Shown one piece after another: positions 16,238 to 24,829 of a stretch of 33,560 nt of DNA. Position 1 is the stretch's first letter. Each line of letters begins with the position of its first letter. The notes beneath the pieces were generated by a model that worked only from the letters and a program-made list of their open reading frames with translations, was not told the DNA's origin and ran no database searches. The translations under genes were made by a program, and so were the position numbers. The DNA comes from Candidatus Saccharimonadia bacterium (lineage in GTDB: Bacteria > Patescibacteriota > Saccharimonadia > Saccharimonadales > UBA4665): assembly GCA_023268595.1 (NCBI GenBank), contig JALQUD010000004.1, positions 1 through 33,560 of the forward strand, given 5' to 3'.

Positions 16238-17944
16238 ATGCATCATTCAGCTTTTTCAGAACTCAGCCTGGTCATCGTCATCACCGCCCTGGTGGCCTTG
16301 GTGATGCGCCGCCTTAAACAACCGCTCATCCTGGCCTACATCGTGGGAGGCTTTTTAGTTGGTCCGGCAGTCTTCAACCTGATCGCCGCCAACGAGACCT
16401 TTGATACGTTCTCCAGCATCGGCATCGCCCTGCTGCTGTTCATCATCGGGCTTGGATTGAACATCGGCGTCATCGCCAAACTCGGTAAAGCGGTCTTCAT
16501 CGCCGCCGGGATGGTATTACTGACCGTCGGCGGTGGCGGTTTCATCGCCCTCAAGATCATGGGTTCCGGCATGCTAGAGGCAGCCATCATCGGTTTCGCG
16601 ATGTTCTTCTCCAGCACCATCATCATCGTCAAGTTCCTAAGCGACAAGCGCGAGCAGAACCGCCTACATGGACAGCTGGCTATCGGCGTCATCCTGTTGG
16701 ACGATATCATGGCCACCATCGCCCTGCTACTGGTAGCTGCCGGTAAAGGTGGCGAACCGATAGGCCTGAATACCGTCGGCCAGCTGATGTTCAGTGGTGC
16801 GCTGTTAGCCGGCGGCCTGATCATCGCCAGTTCCTGGATATTGCCGTGGTTGGCCCGCCGGCTGGCCGACAGCCAGGAAATGCTGTTCCTGTTTGCCATC
16901 GCCTGGGGCTTCGGTGTAGCCAGCCTGTTCGAAATGGCCGGTTTCTCCATCGAGATCGGATCACTGTTCGCGGGCGTATCCTTGGCGACCCTTCCATACG
17001 CCCAAGAGATCGAAGCCCGGCTCAAACCATTGCGCGACTTCTTCGTAGTATTGTTCTTCATCGTGCTGGGCGCCAGCCTGAACATCGACCATCTGTCCGA
17101 AGCCATCATCCCGGCGCTTATCCTGTCGGCCATCGTGCTGATATTCAAACCGCTCAGCATCATATCGACACTCGGTCTGCTCGGCTTCAGTAAGAAAGTC
17201 AGCTTCAAGGCCGGCGTCAACCTATCACAGATCAGCGAGTTCTCAATCGTGCTGGTGGTGCTTGCGGTGTCCAACCAGTTGGTCGACGAAACCGCAGCCA
17301 CCATCATCACCCTGGTGGCCATCATCACCATCGCCGTGTCGTCGTATCTTATCCAGTATGACGATCAGGTATTCAAGCGCTTCGACAAGCTGCGCCTGAG
17401 AATCTTCCAGAAGGAAGCCAAGACCAAGGAAGCTAAGCACGGTCCGAAGTATCCGGTCATCATCTTTGGTTACCACAAGGGTGGGCATGAGTTCGTCAAG
17501 ACATTCAAGAAGATGCGTAAACGCTTCGTGGTGGTCGACTACGACCCTAATGTCATCGAGCACCTGACACGCCAGCACATCCCTTGCCAGTATGGCGATG
17601 CCAGCGACCTGGAACTACTGGAAGAAGTCGGCATCGACAGCGCCAAGATCGTGGTCAGTACCATCGCCGACTTCGAGACCAACCAGCAGCTGATCCGCCA
17701 CGTCAACCTGTACGATGACGACATCCTGACCGTATGTAACGCCAACAACTACAACGAAGCCTTACAGCTATACGAACTGGGTTGTAGTTACGTCATGATT
17801 CCGCACTACTCCAGTGGTGAGCGCCTGGGCAACTTCATGATGGAGAATGGCCTGGACAAGCACCGCTTTGACACGTACCGTTCCGAACATCTGCACCGCC
17901 TTTCGACCAACCACCCGGTCGATCTGGCCGACGAAGGTATCTAG
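16238..17944 (+). CDS. CPA2-family monovalent cation:proton antiporter with TrkA-N (RCK) domain
   Basis: 568 residues. About twelve membrane helices (residues 5-385) carry the KefB/KefC-like core: LKQPLILAYIVGGFLVGP near the start, LFIIGLGLNI, and LDDIMATIALLLV with the antiporter Asp. A cytoplasmic Rossmann TrkA-N domain begins at about 406 (YPVIIFGYHKGGHEF... VVVDYDPNVIEHL... YGDASDLELLEEVGI). The nucleotide loop is GYHKGG, losing the second Gly of the canonical GxGxxG, so NAD(H) binding may be altered. Likely exports K+ or Na+ in exchange for H+. No Shine-Dalgarno. Convergent with the 17958 gene (13-bp gap). Confidence 0.9.
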   Translation: MHHSAFSELSLVIVITALVALVMRRLKQPLILAYIVGGFLVGPAVFNLIAANETFDTFSSIGIALLLFIIGLGLNIGVIAKLGKAVFIAAGMVLLTVGGGGFIALKIMGSGMLEAAIIGFAMFFSSTIIIVKFLSDKREQNRLHGQLAIGVILLDDIMATIALLLVAAGKGGEPIGLNTVGQLMFSGALLAGGLIIASSWILPWLARRLADSQEMLFLFAIAWGFGVASLFEMAGFSIEIGSLFAGVSLATLPYAQEIEARLKPLRDFFVVLFFIVLGASLNIDHLSEAIIPALILSAIVLIFKPLSIISTLGLLGFSKKVSFKAGVNLSQISEFSIVLVVLAVSNQLVDETAATIITLVAIITIAVSSYLIQYDDQVFKRFDKLRLRIFQKEAKTKEAKHGPKYPVIIFGYHKGGHEFVKTFKKMRKRFVVVDYDPNVIEHLTRQHIPCQYGDASDLELLEEVGIDSAKIVVSTIADFETNQQLIRHVNLYDDDILTVCNANNYNEALQLYELGCSYVMIPHYSSGERLGNFMMENGLDKHRFDTYRSEHLHRLSTNHPVDLADEGI

Positions 17945-17957
17945 TCTCGCCATAGAA

Positions 17958-19403
17958 CTACGCGGCGCTCGGCGCACAGCCTATTATTTCGTAGGATCCT
18001 TGCCGGCGTCGAACATCGCCTGGCAGCGGCTGATACACACACCGCATGGTCCGACCTTGGTCTCGTTGGGACCAGCCCTTGCGCTCCGCCCGGGCCATGG
18101 CTGCGGCAGCTGATACGTCAGCCGTGCTTGCCGCTCCATCGCGGCGGTTTTCCGATTCATCACTGCCACCACTGGCGCACGACGAAGTCTTCTCGGTGCT
18201 GCGTGCCCGGTCGAGCGCCAACCGGAAACTATCCATGTCGCCGAGTTCCAGCATACGGCGGGCCTTGATGATGTGTTGGGCCGATTCCGAGCCGAAGATC
18301 CGGACATCGATCGAGCGGTCGGATATCGCCCGGTTCACTAATGCTTGCCCGGACAGATGGGCCAGGCGCTTGATGGCAGCCACCGGCGTTTCCAAGTCCG
18401 GCGCCGACTGCAACAGCTCGTCGACGATGGCTTCGACGAGCGGCTCCAGATCAGCTTCCCGTTCAAAACACTTCTGGCGGTATTCCAGATATTCCTGCCG
18501 GCTACGTTGGTACGCCAAGCCACGACGGTATTCACCGAAGAACGTGCCACCGGCGGCCTCGTCATAACGGTCCACCAGGCTTACCACGCCGTCAGGCATC
18601 TGGGCCCGCGGAACCAACACCGGCATATCCAGCAGATCGGTAGCGCTCATCCCGGCAGACGTCTCGACACCCAACCCAGTCAACATATCACGGATAGTCT
18701 TCTGGTCGTGCCGTTCGCCACCAGCCACGGCCACGCCCGACACGAACGCCGACTCCTGGACCAATGTGCCGTCACGGTAACCGACGACCTGGAGCGCGCA
18801 CGACATCGTCTCGGTAAAGAAACCGCAATCGCGCATCGCGTCCAATGACATGTCATCGGCGCTGCGCGATATGACCACCACATCATAATTTTCCAGCAGT
18901 CCGCTTCGCAGATATTCTTCTATACGCATACCGTTGCGGGTCTCAGCCTCGCTGCGGCGCCGCATCTGGCGTTGTGCCGAGGCGTAGCGCAGGCCATTAA
19001 TAAAGACGTCTTCCATCGACTGGCCATACTGGCCTAGCCTGCCATCGGCACCGACTTCCAACTCCACCTGGGTGATATGGCCGGATTTGATGGACCGCTC
19101 GACCACATCGGTCCGGACGTTATTAGCTACCGCCAGGCGCGCTTCGGTATCACCTTCGGCAGCCCGTCCGATCAGTTCGGCCAGGTTGACGGCCCCCGTC
19201 TGAGTGCGCTCCTGGGAGACATCGTCGCGGACAGACTCATCAGGCCCCACCTCAACCGTAGCGGCCACCACGGCACGGCCGGCTGAGTCCGCGATGTCCA
19301 TCAACCGCCGGGCACGCTCCCACGCGACATCCTCCCACTCGAACATGTGTGCCGGTATGGCCTGCAAACCCTCAGACTGCCCGAACGTCGTGGCTGAAGC
19401 CAT
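17958..19403 (-). CDS. Unknown protein, probably frameshifted near its C-terminus
   Basis: 481 residues as read, soluble, mostly alpha-helical, Arg/Glu/Asp-rich; no family recognised. Residues about 1-400 look well conserved in style (balanced composition, e.g. the VEVGPDESVRDDVSQERTQ and DVVVISRSADDMSLDAM segments). After about residue 440 the frame becomes Arg-rich and unconvincing. The next frame of the same DNA gives VGPCGVCISRCQAMFDAGKD, with a C-x2-C-x3-C zinc-type motif, and stops at TAA 17984-17986. An indel around 18060-18100 would join them, so the real gene may be 17984-19403. No Shine-Dalgarno. Function unknown. Confidence 0.6.
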   Translation of the reverse strand: MASATTFGQSEGLQAIPAHMFEWEDVAWERARRLMDIADSAGRAVVAATVEVGPDESVRDDVSQERTQTGAVNLAELIGRAAEGDTEARLAVANNVRTDVVERSIKSGHITQVELEVGADGRLGQYGQSMEDVFINGLRYASAQRQMRRRSEAETRNGMRIEEYLRSGLLENYDVVVISRSADDMSLDAMRDCGFFTETMSCALQVVGYRDGTLVQESAFVSGVAVAGGERHDQKTIRDMLTGLGVETSAGMSATDLLDMPVLVPRAQMPDGVVSLVDRYDEAAGGTFFGEYRRGLAYQRSRQEYLEYRQKCFEREADLEPLVEAIVDELLQSAPDLETPVAAIKRLAHLSGQALVNRAISDRSIDVRIFGSESAQHIIKARRMLELGDMDSFRLALDRARSTEKTSSCASGGSDESENRRDGAASTADVSAAAAMARAERKGWSQRDQGRTMRCVYQPLPGDVRRRQGSYEIIGCAPSAA

Positions 19404-19807
19404 CGTTGATGTATTTCCCCCGCCCTCGAGCGAAGTGTCATGGACCGGCCTGATGTGGCAGTCATAGCGTGCTTCTGCTCGGAAGACTTAACAAGCTGTA
19501 TCGGACTCTCCAGCCACGCACGACATTTTTTGCCATAGACGTGGATGGAATACCGTTGCGGCACAGTTCCCGGTTCTTCGCTTCCCTATCAGGAACAGCG
19601 AACCACGGGATTCCAGCTATATTCTTTTAATTATCCCTCGTCCATGCGTTGGAGTTAGCTGCCGGATAGTGCGGAATTTCATCCACCCATCCTGAAAGTT
19701 GACCATAAGCATGAAGCTAGTGTTAGTAGTATACCAACGCCAGGCTACGCTACATATAGTGATTTTTACGTTATGCACACTACATCTAGCGTGCATTCGC
19801 CGACTTG
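19404..19807. other. Gene-free interval with a structured hairpin at 19547-19614
   Basis: No coding frame. Nested pairings GGAAT/ATTCC (19547-19551 with 19610-19614), CCCG/CGGG, TTCGCT/AGCGAA (19577-19582 with 19597-19602) and TCC/GGA form a long imperfect hairpin. An AT-rich stretch follows. It could be the 3' end of the LexA-like transcript or a small structured RNA. Confidence 0.35.
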
Positions 19808-20254
19808 TCAGTCACCAGCCGCGTACGCTTCGACCTGCCGCTGCAAGCTGCGCGCCTGGTCGCCGTACCCCAATAGCACCAATGCCTCAGCCAGTATCTG
19901 TCCGTCAGCGATGACCTCTTCGACCGTCTTGGCGCTGCGCACCCGGCCCTCCAGATGGTCGGTCATGCGGTCGAACAGCCAGTTCTCGTGGCCGTCGTCT
20001 GACGGTCCTGCCGTGGCGCTGCCGCCAGCGTCCACGCGGGTCACCACTTCCAGCGAGCGTGCCGAATGGTCACGCTTGCGCAGATGGCCGCGGGCGATAA
20101 GGTTGTTGATATGCAACGCCACCGTAGCCACCGAATTGTAATTCAGCCCGTTCATTACTTCGCGGTAGCTCGGACTATAGCCATGCTCATTGATGAATTG
20201 CTCTATAAAACTCAGCAGCTCACGCTGTTTCTTGGTCGGCCGTATATTGCTCAT
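19808..20254 (-). CDS. LexA-like winged-helix regulator without S24 protease domain
   Basis: 148 residues from ATG 20254, fixed by a -10 box 7 nt upstream; the open frame extends further but would run into gtrA. Residues 1-65 match the LexA DNA-binding domain: PTKKQRELLSFIEQFINEHGYSPSYREV, LNYNSVATVALHINNLIARGHL, then RSLEVV. The remaining 80 residues are acidic and helical (LFDRMTDHLEGRV, EEVIADGQILAEALVLLGYG) with no Ala-Gly cleavage site and no Ser/Lys dyad, so RecA-stimulated self-cleavage is not expected. Probably a repressor sensing something else. It follows gtrA on the same strand but has its own promoter in the 23-bp gap. Confidence 0.75.
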   Translation of the reverse strand: MSNIRPTKKQRELLSFIEQFINEHGYSPSYREVMNGLNYNSVATVALHINNLIARGHLRKRDHSARSLEVVTRVDAGGSATAGPSDDGHENWLFDRMTDHLEGRVRSAKTVEEVIADGQILAEALVLLGYGDQARSLQRQVEAYAAGD

Positions 20255-20261
20255 GCCTAGT

Positions 20262-20267
20262 ATTGTA
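20262..20267 (-). promoter_or_regulatory. -10 box, leaderless start of LexA-like gene
   Basis: Minus strand TACAAT followed by 7 nt and ATG 20254; CTGTTG precedes it. Lies within the 23-bp gap after the gtrA-like stop codon. Confidence 0.5.
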
Positions 20268-20277
20268 CAACAGTTTC

Positions 20278-20781
20278 CTAGCCGCGCTTGACCGGGCGAC
20301 GTTTGCGGTGCAGACGTGTGGTGAAGACCCAGCTGCGGTACCAGATGTAGTTCCATACCGTGAAGAAAGCCGCCGACACGAACTGTCCGATGTACGGTGT
20401 GATACCCAGTTGCTTGAGTCCAGCTACGATCAGGAAATCCAATACGAAGTCGACCAAGGTAATGATGGCGTAGCGCCCGGTGACTTCCACCTTCTGCTTA
20501 TTGAGCTTCTCATCGTGGAACACCCAGAAGCGTTGTAACAGGTAATTGACCGTCCAGCCCAGCACGTTGGCGGTCAGCTTGGCCCACCATAAGTTCATGT
20601 GTAACAGGCTGTCACAGATGAAGAAGACGGCATATCCGGTCCAGAAATACAGGCCGCCGCTGACCATATATTCGGCGATGCGGATGGCTTCGCGCTTCAG
20701 GCGGTTGTGTTTGCGCGTGGCCGCAGCCTTAGCCGAACGGTTGGCGATCTGGCGCTTGGTCATTTTCTTGCGTGCCGCCAT
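20278..20781 (-). CDS. GtrA-family membrane protein
   Basis: 167 residues from ATG 20781, which has GAGGA 8 nt upstream. An ATG at 20787 overlaps the stop of the upstream ligase gene as ATGA and is the alternative; either way translation is coupled. A highly basic N-terminus (about 35 residues) precedes four membrane helices; TANVLGWTVNYLLQRFWVF is the GtrA signature, and RYAIITLVDFVLDFLIVAG and FVSAAFFTVWNYIWYRSWVF follow. GtrA proteins are thought to help move polyprenyl-linked sugars across the membrane for surface glycan decoration. Fits the polysaccharide locus. Confidence 0.85.
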   Translation of the reverse strand: MAARKKMTKRQIANRSAKAAATRKHNRLKREAIRIAEYMVSGGLYFWTGYAVFFICDSLLHMNLWWAKLTANVLGWTVNYLLQRFWVFHDEKLNKQKVEVTGRYAIITLVDFVLDFLIVAGLKQLGITPYIGQFVSAAFFTVWNYIWYRSWVFTTRLHRKRRPVKRG

Positions 20782-20783
20782 GG

Positions 20784-22166
20784 TCATTCCTCGGTCTCTC
20801 CGTTAGCATCAAGCCGCTGCACCGGTCGTTCCGGCCGTTTCCATGGTATTGCCAGGGCGATACCCGCAAAGCCCCACCACAGCATCGCCAGCGTGTCATC
20901 GGTCCAGGCGTGCTGGACCAGGTTGACGAAGCTCAGCCCCACCAGCGCCGCCAACAAGCTGCGGGCCAACGCGTCATCACGTCGCCGCCATAAACGGCGC
21001 GCCAGCGAAGCCAGGATAGTGATGAACAGTCCCAGCCCAAGCCAACCGGTTTCCTGGCCGACCTGCAGGTAATAGTTTTCCGCGACCCGGGCCGGCCGGT
21101 CATTATGGACCGACGCCGGTCCGGCAGTGCCCGGCCCTCGTCCGAACGGCTCTGCCAGAACGTCACGGAAACCCTGGAGCATCACCGACGAACGGACTTC
21201 GTTGGAACTGGTAGCAGACGTTGAGGTCTCGTCACTATGGAACAAAGCGTTCTGTACGTAATCGTTATCGCGCAGCACCAATATGCCACCGGCAGCCAGC
21301 ACCGCTAGCACCGCCATACCCCAGACCAGACGGCGCCGGGCCATCCGGCTGGTCGCCAACAGCGCCAAAATAGCCATCACGCTCAGTGCCAAACCGATGT
21401 AGGCGCTACGCGAATAGGTGAATAGCAGCACGACGGTACCTGCCGCCAGCAGGCCTGCCATAGCCAGGTTGATGTGCCGACGGTCGCGCCCCCGGCCCCA
21501 ACCTCGTTGTAGTAAGGCCGCCACCGCTGCCAATACCAGCACTAAGTAGGCGCCTAACGGATTAGCGCCACGCAGGCTCGATTGGATCCGGATGTAATCG
21601 ATCTTATTATCGACCGTCTCGTAAGCTTCGATGGTGTCCGGGCCGTAACCGATCCGCGAAAAGGCGTCATACGGTAACACGAACGCCTGTAGCAGACCGA
21701 TGAGCATGACGATGACGGCAGGAACAAGCAACAGCTGCTTCCAGTGCCGGTATAACCATGGCGATGAAAGCGCGAATATCCAAGCCAGCAACAGGACCAG
21801 CACCGGCCGGATATTGACCACCCAGGCGTATCCCATGGCGTACAGGTTTACCTGACCCTTATATAAAGCCGACAGGCCCAGCACCAACTGAAGTGCCACA
21901 TAGCTCACCAGTGCCCAGAACAGCCAACCGCGCCGCATGGTCCGCCAGATGTCCGGTGACTTCCATAGTCTCCAGGCAGCCAACGGCGTCACAACCAATA
22001 ATAAGAACTCTTTCCAGAGGCGTAGCAGCTCGTAATGGCCGAACACCAGCGAGCCGGCCACCGTCAGCAGGGCATGGAACGGCACCAGTATCAAGATCAC
22101 AGCCAACACGGTATTGCCGACCATATCGGCCCGCGAGGTCGTTTTGGATGTGGCCTGTATCTTCAT
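20784..22166 (-). CDS. O-antigen ligase / polymerase (WaaL/Wzy_C family) membrane protein
   Basis: 460 residues from ATG 22166; GTG or ATG codons up to 22193 lie in or before the -10 box, so they are not preferred. Ten or more membrane helices. The Wzy_C region contains FTYSRSAYIGLALSVMA and, after a long extracellular loop, FGRGPGTAGPASVHNDRP, VAENYYLQVGQETGWLGLGLF, the arrangement of lipid-linked glycan ligases and polymerases. It would polymerise, or transfer to an acceptor, the glycan begun by the sugar transferase on the opposite strand. The stop overlaps the gtrA-like start. Divergent from the transferase and sharing its promoter region. Confidence 0.85.
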   Translation of the reverse strand: MKIQATSKTTSRADMVGNTVLAVILILVPFHALLTVAGSLVFGHYELLRLWKEFLLLVVTPLAAWRLWKSPDIWRTMRRGWLFWALVSYVALQLVLGLSALYKGQVNLYAMGYAWVVNIRPVLVLLLAWIFALSSPWLYRHWKQLLLVPAVIVMLIGLLQAFVLPYDAFSRIGYGPDTIEAYETVDNKIDYIRIQSSLRGANPLGAYLVLVLAAVAALLQRGWGRGRDRRHINLAMAGLLAAGTVVLLFTYSRSAYIGLALSVMAILALLATSRMARRRLVWGMAVLAVLAAGGILVLRDNDYVQNALFHSDETSTSATSSNEVRSSVMLQGFRDVLAEPFGRGPGTAGPASVHNDRPARVAENYYLQVGQETGWLGLGLFITILASLARRLWRRRDDALARSLLAALVGLSFVNLVQHAWTDDTLAMLWWGFAGIALAIPWKRPERPVQRLDANGETEE

Positions 22167-22179
22167 AGTGTTACAATCC

Positions 22180-22187
22180 ATTATAAT
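22180..22187. promoter_or_regulatory. Overlapping divergent -10 boxes
   Basis: ATTATAAT contains TATAAT on the plus strand (22182-22187, 12 nt before ATG 22200) and on the minus strand (22180-22185, 13 nt before ATG 22166). The two polysaccharide transcripts would start from the same melted DNA and should exclude each other. Confidence 0.5.
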
Positions 22188-22199
22188 TGACACTAACCC

Positions 22200-23627
22200 A
22201 TGAAGAACAATACTTCTTTTGTTTATACCTTATTCCTGGCATTCGGCGATCTGATAGCCCTGGTCATCGGTTTCGTCGCAGCTTACATCTTCCGCGTCTC
22301 CATCAGCGACATCCCCATTGCCACCCCTGTACGTGCCATCGATTACCTTCAGGTTTTTCTGACCCTGCTACCGTTCTGGCTGCTGATCTTCGCCCTGCTG
22401 GGACTGTACGACAGCAATATATATGAGAAGCGTTTCAGCGAGTTCGGCCGCCTGCTGGTCGGTACGTTCATCGGTCTGCTGTTCGTGGTCTTCTACGACT
22501 TCTTGCGCCTGGATCCCATCTTCCCGGCCAAGCTGGTACCGATCTACGGCTTCGTCATCGCATTCTTCTTGTTACTACTGTTCCGGACCTGAGCCCGCGG
22601 TGTCCGTACATTATTATTCGGCTTCGACGTAGGCATTACCAACATCTTACTGGTCGGCAACACCAACATCAGCGACGAGCTGCGGGAAAGCCTGCAGGAC
22701 AGCCGCCGCTCCGGCTATCGCGTGTTAGCCGTGGTGGGCAACAATAAGGGCCATCATGCCGACTATAGGACTTTCCGGTCAGCCTTGGACCACATTGGTA
22801 GTACGCGCCAGATCCACGGCATCTTCCAGACCGAGTTATATCCGGACGAAGAGCACAACCGCGAGATCCTGGATTACGCCCAGGAGCACCACATATCCTA
22901 CCGCTTCATCCCCGGCAACACCGAGCTGTTCGTAGGTAACATCGACGTGGAATTATTCCGTTCCAGCATCCCGGTCATCGCCGTCCGGCAGACACCGTTG
23001 TTCGGTTGGGGTAACGCCGTCAAACGTGTCTTTGACCTGATAGTCAGCGGCATCCTGCTGATATTGGTCTCTCCTGTCATGTTGCTGGTAGCCGTAGCTA
23101 TCAAATTGTCAGGTGGCGGCAGCGTGTTCTTCCGACAAACCCGGCTGACCCGCTACAACCAGCGTTTCCGCGTTTACAAGTTCCGCACCCAATACGCCAA
23201 GTACGACGGCACCACGCCCGAGCAGGCTTTTGCCATGATAGGCAAACCCGAACTAGCCACCGCCTACCGCACCAATGGCGACGCCCTGGACAACGACCCG
23301 CGTATCACCCCGGTCGGCCGCTGGCTACGGGCCAGCAGTCTGGACGAGCTACCCCAATTACTGAACGTCTTCAAGGGTGACCTCAGCCTGGTCGGCCCAC
23401 GTGCACTTATTCCCGAGGAACTGGAACATTTCGATAAACGGCACACCATCCTGAGCGTCAAATGCGGCATGACCGGTCTGGCCGTCGTATCCGGACGTCG
23501 CAACATCCCCTTTGAAGAGCGCCGCAAGCTCGACATGTACTACGTCCAGAACTGGAGCTTCTGGCTGGACCTGACCATCCTGCTCAAGACCATCCGCGTA
23601 GTACTGGAACGCACCGGAGCCCGCTGA
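22200..23627 (+). pseudogene. Initiating sugar transferase (WcaJ/polyprenyl-phosphate glycosyl-1-phosphate transferase) interrupted by in-frame TGA
   Basis: One reading frame of 476 codons with a single TGA at 22590-22592. Before it: an N-terminal four-helix region (MKNNTSFVYTLFLAFGDLIA ... LLLLFRT). After it, in the same frame: ARGVRTLLFGFDVGITNILL, a Rossmann-like domain (VGNTNISDELRES), one helix (VKRVFDLIVSGILLILVSPVMLL), and the bacterial sugar transferase domain (VFFRQTRLTRYNQRFRVYKF, SLDELPQLLNVFKGDLSLVGPR). This enzyme starts glycan synthesis by moving a sugar-1-phosphate to undecaprenyl phosphate. The catalytic half alone has no start with a ribosome site, although PglC-type half enzymes can work. 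TGA is a normal stop in neighbours. Either a mutation, a read error, or recoding. Confidence 0.85.
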
Positions 23628-23629
23628 CC

Positions 23630-24829
23630 ATGGCCGTACCCGAAGCTCCCGCCAGCGTACACGCTACCACGACCAAGCGCACCAGCAGCCAACCATGCGT
23701 AGCCATCGTCCATGACTGGCTATACGGCGGCGGCGCCGAGCGGGTCGTCCTAGAGCTGCACCGGATGTACCCCGACGCCCCTATTTACACTTCATACTGC
23801 AACGATGAATGGCGCGCCAAACTGGACGGTAAAGTCGTCACCGGCTACCTGCAGCGTTGGCCGTTCGACCGCCTACGTAAGTTCATCCCGTTCCTGCGCA
23901 TCCAGTGGTTTGGCAGCCTGGACCTGAGCGCTTACGACGTCGTCATTTCCAGTAGCGGCAACGGCGAGGCTAAGGGAGTCTGCGCTGGTTCACTATATAA
24001 CGAGAGTCAGGTCCACATCTGTTACTGCCACTCACCAGTACACTTTTACTGGCGTCATTACGACCAATACCTGCGCAGCCCCGGTTTTGGCGCCTTTGAC
24101 CCGTTGGCGCGCCTCGGCCTGCGCCTACTCGTTGGTCCGCTGCGCCGCTGGGACCTCAAAGCCTCCAAGCATCCGGACGTCTACGCCGCCAACTCCAACC
24201 ACATCAAGTCAGATATAAAGAAGTATTATGGCAAGGATTCGACCACGGTCTTCCCGCCGGTTGACACCGACCGTTTCCGCCTCGCCCGGGACCGCAAAAC
24301 CCCTGGCGACAAACCCCGCCACGGCTTCGTGACCGTCGGACGCCAGCAGCCCTATAAGCGCACCGATCTGATCATCGAAGCCTGCAACCGGCTGCAACTG
24401 CCGCTGACCGTCCTGGGCGGCGGGCCGGACCACGACAAGCTCAAAGCCCTGGCCGGACCGACGGTCACCATCATTTCTAAGGACCAGGCCAGCGACCAGG
24501 TGGTGACCGATGCCATGCAGCACGCCGAAGGTTTCATTTTCGCCGCCTTCGAAGACTTCGGCATCACACCGATCGAGGCCATGGCAGCCGGCACACCAGT
24601 CATCGGCTACCGGGCCGGTGGCGCGTTGGATTACATCGAACCTGGCGTGACCGGTGAGTTCTTTGACGAACAGACCGTCGAGTCGCTGGTTGCGGTGCTA
24701 GGCAGCTTCAAGCCCAAAGATTACGACCACGCCGCCATCGCCCGTCACGCAGAGCGCTTCTCGGCGCAGTACTTCCGTGAGCGCATGTCTGCGCTGGTCG
24801 ACCAGGCTATCGCCAAACAGCGCAGCTGA
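23630..24829 (+). CDS. Glycosyltransferase family 4
   Basis: 399 residues, GT-B fold. N-terminal domain: VAIVHDWLYGGGAERVVLEL (glycine-rich donor loop), ICYCHSPVHFYW; C-terminal domain: HGFVTVGRQQPYKRTDLIIEA, LTVLGGGPDHDKL and the catalytic-site E-x7-E motif in FAAFEDFGITPIEAMAAGTPVIGYRAGG. It adds a sugar, usually from a nucleotide donor, to the lipid-linked glycan at the cytoplasmic face. Starts 3 nt after the stop of the sugar transferase, so the two form an operon. Its stop TGA directly abuts the stop of sppA on the other strand. Confidence 0.92.
   Translation: MAVPEAPASVHATTTKRTSSQPCVAIVHDWLYGGGAERVVLELHRMYPDAPIYTSYCNDEWRAKLDGKVVTGYLQRWPFDRLRKFIPFLRIQWFGSLDLSAYDVVISSSGNGEAKGVCAGSLYNESQVHICYCHSPVHFYWRHYDQYLRSPGFGAFDPLARLGLRLLVGPLRRWDLKASKHPDVYAANSNHIKSDIKKYYGKDSTTVFPPVDTDRFRLARDRKTPGDKPRHGFVTVGRQQPYKRTDLIIEACNRLQLPLTVLGGGPDHDKLKALAGPTVTIISKDQASDQVVTDAMQHAEGFIFAAFEDFGITPIEAMAAGTPVIGYRAGGALDYIEPGVTGEFFDEQTVESLVAVLGSFKPKDYDHAAIARHAERFSAQYFRERMSALVDQAIAKQRS

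Noticed and set aside
16336-17331. 331-codon minus-strand frame opposite the antiporter
   Set aside because: Met/Ser/Pro-rich translation with no known motif; the plus-strand antiporter is unambiguous.
19547-19614. tRNA-like element
   Set aside because: Only a 5-bp closing stem, no T-loop GTTCRA sequence or anticodon arm in the right place.
22590-22592. UGA read as Gly or Trp (alternative genetic code)
   Set aside because: The sugar transferase, GT4, ligase and mutY-like genes all end sensibly at TGA; reading it as sense would extend them into neighbouring genes.
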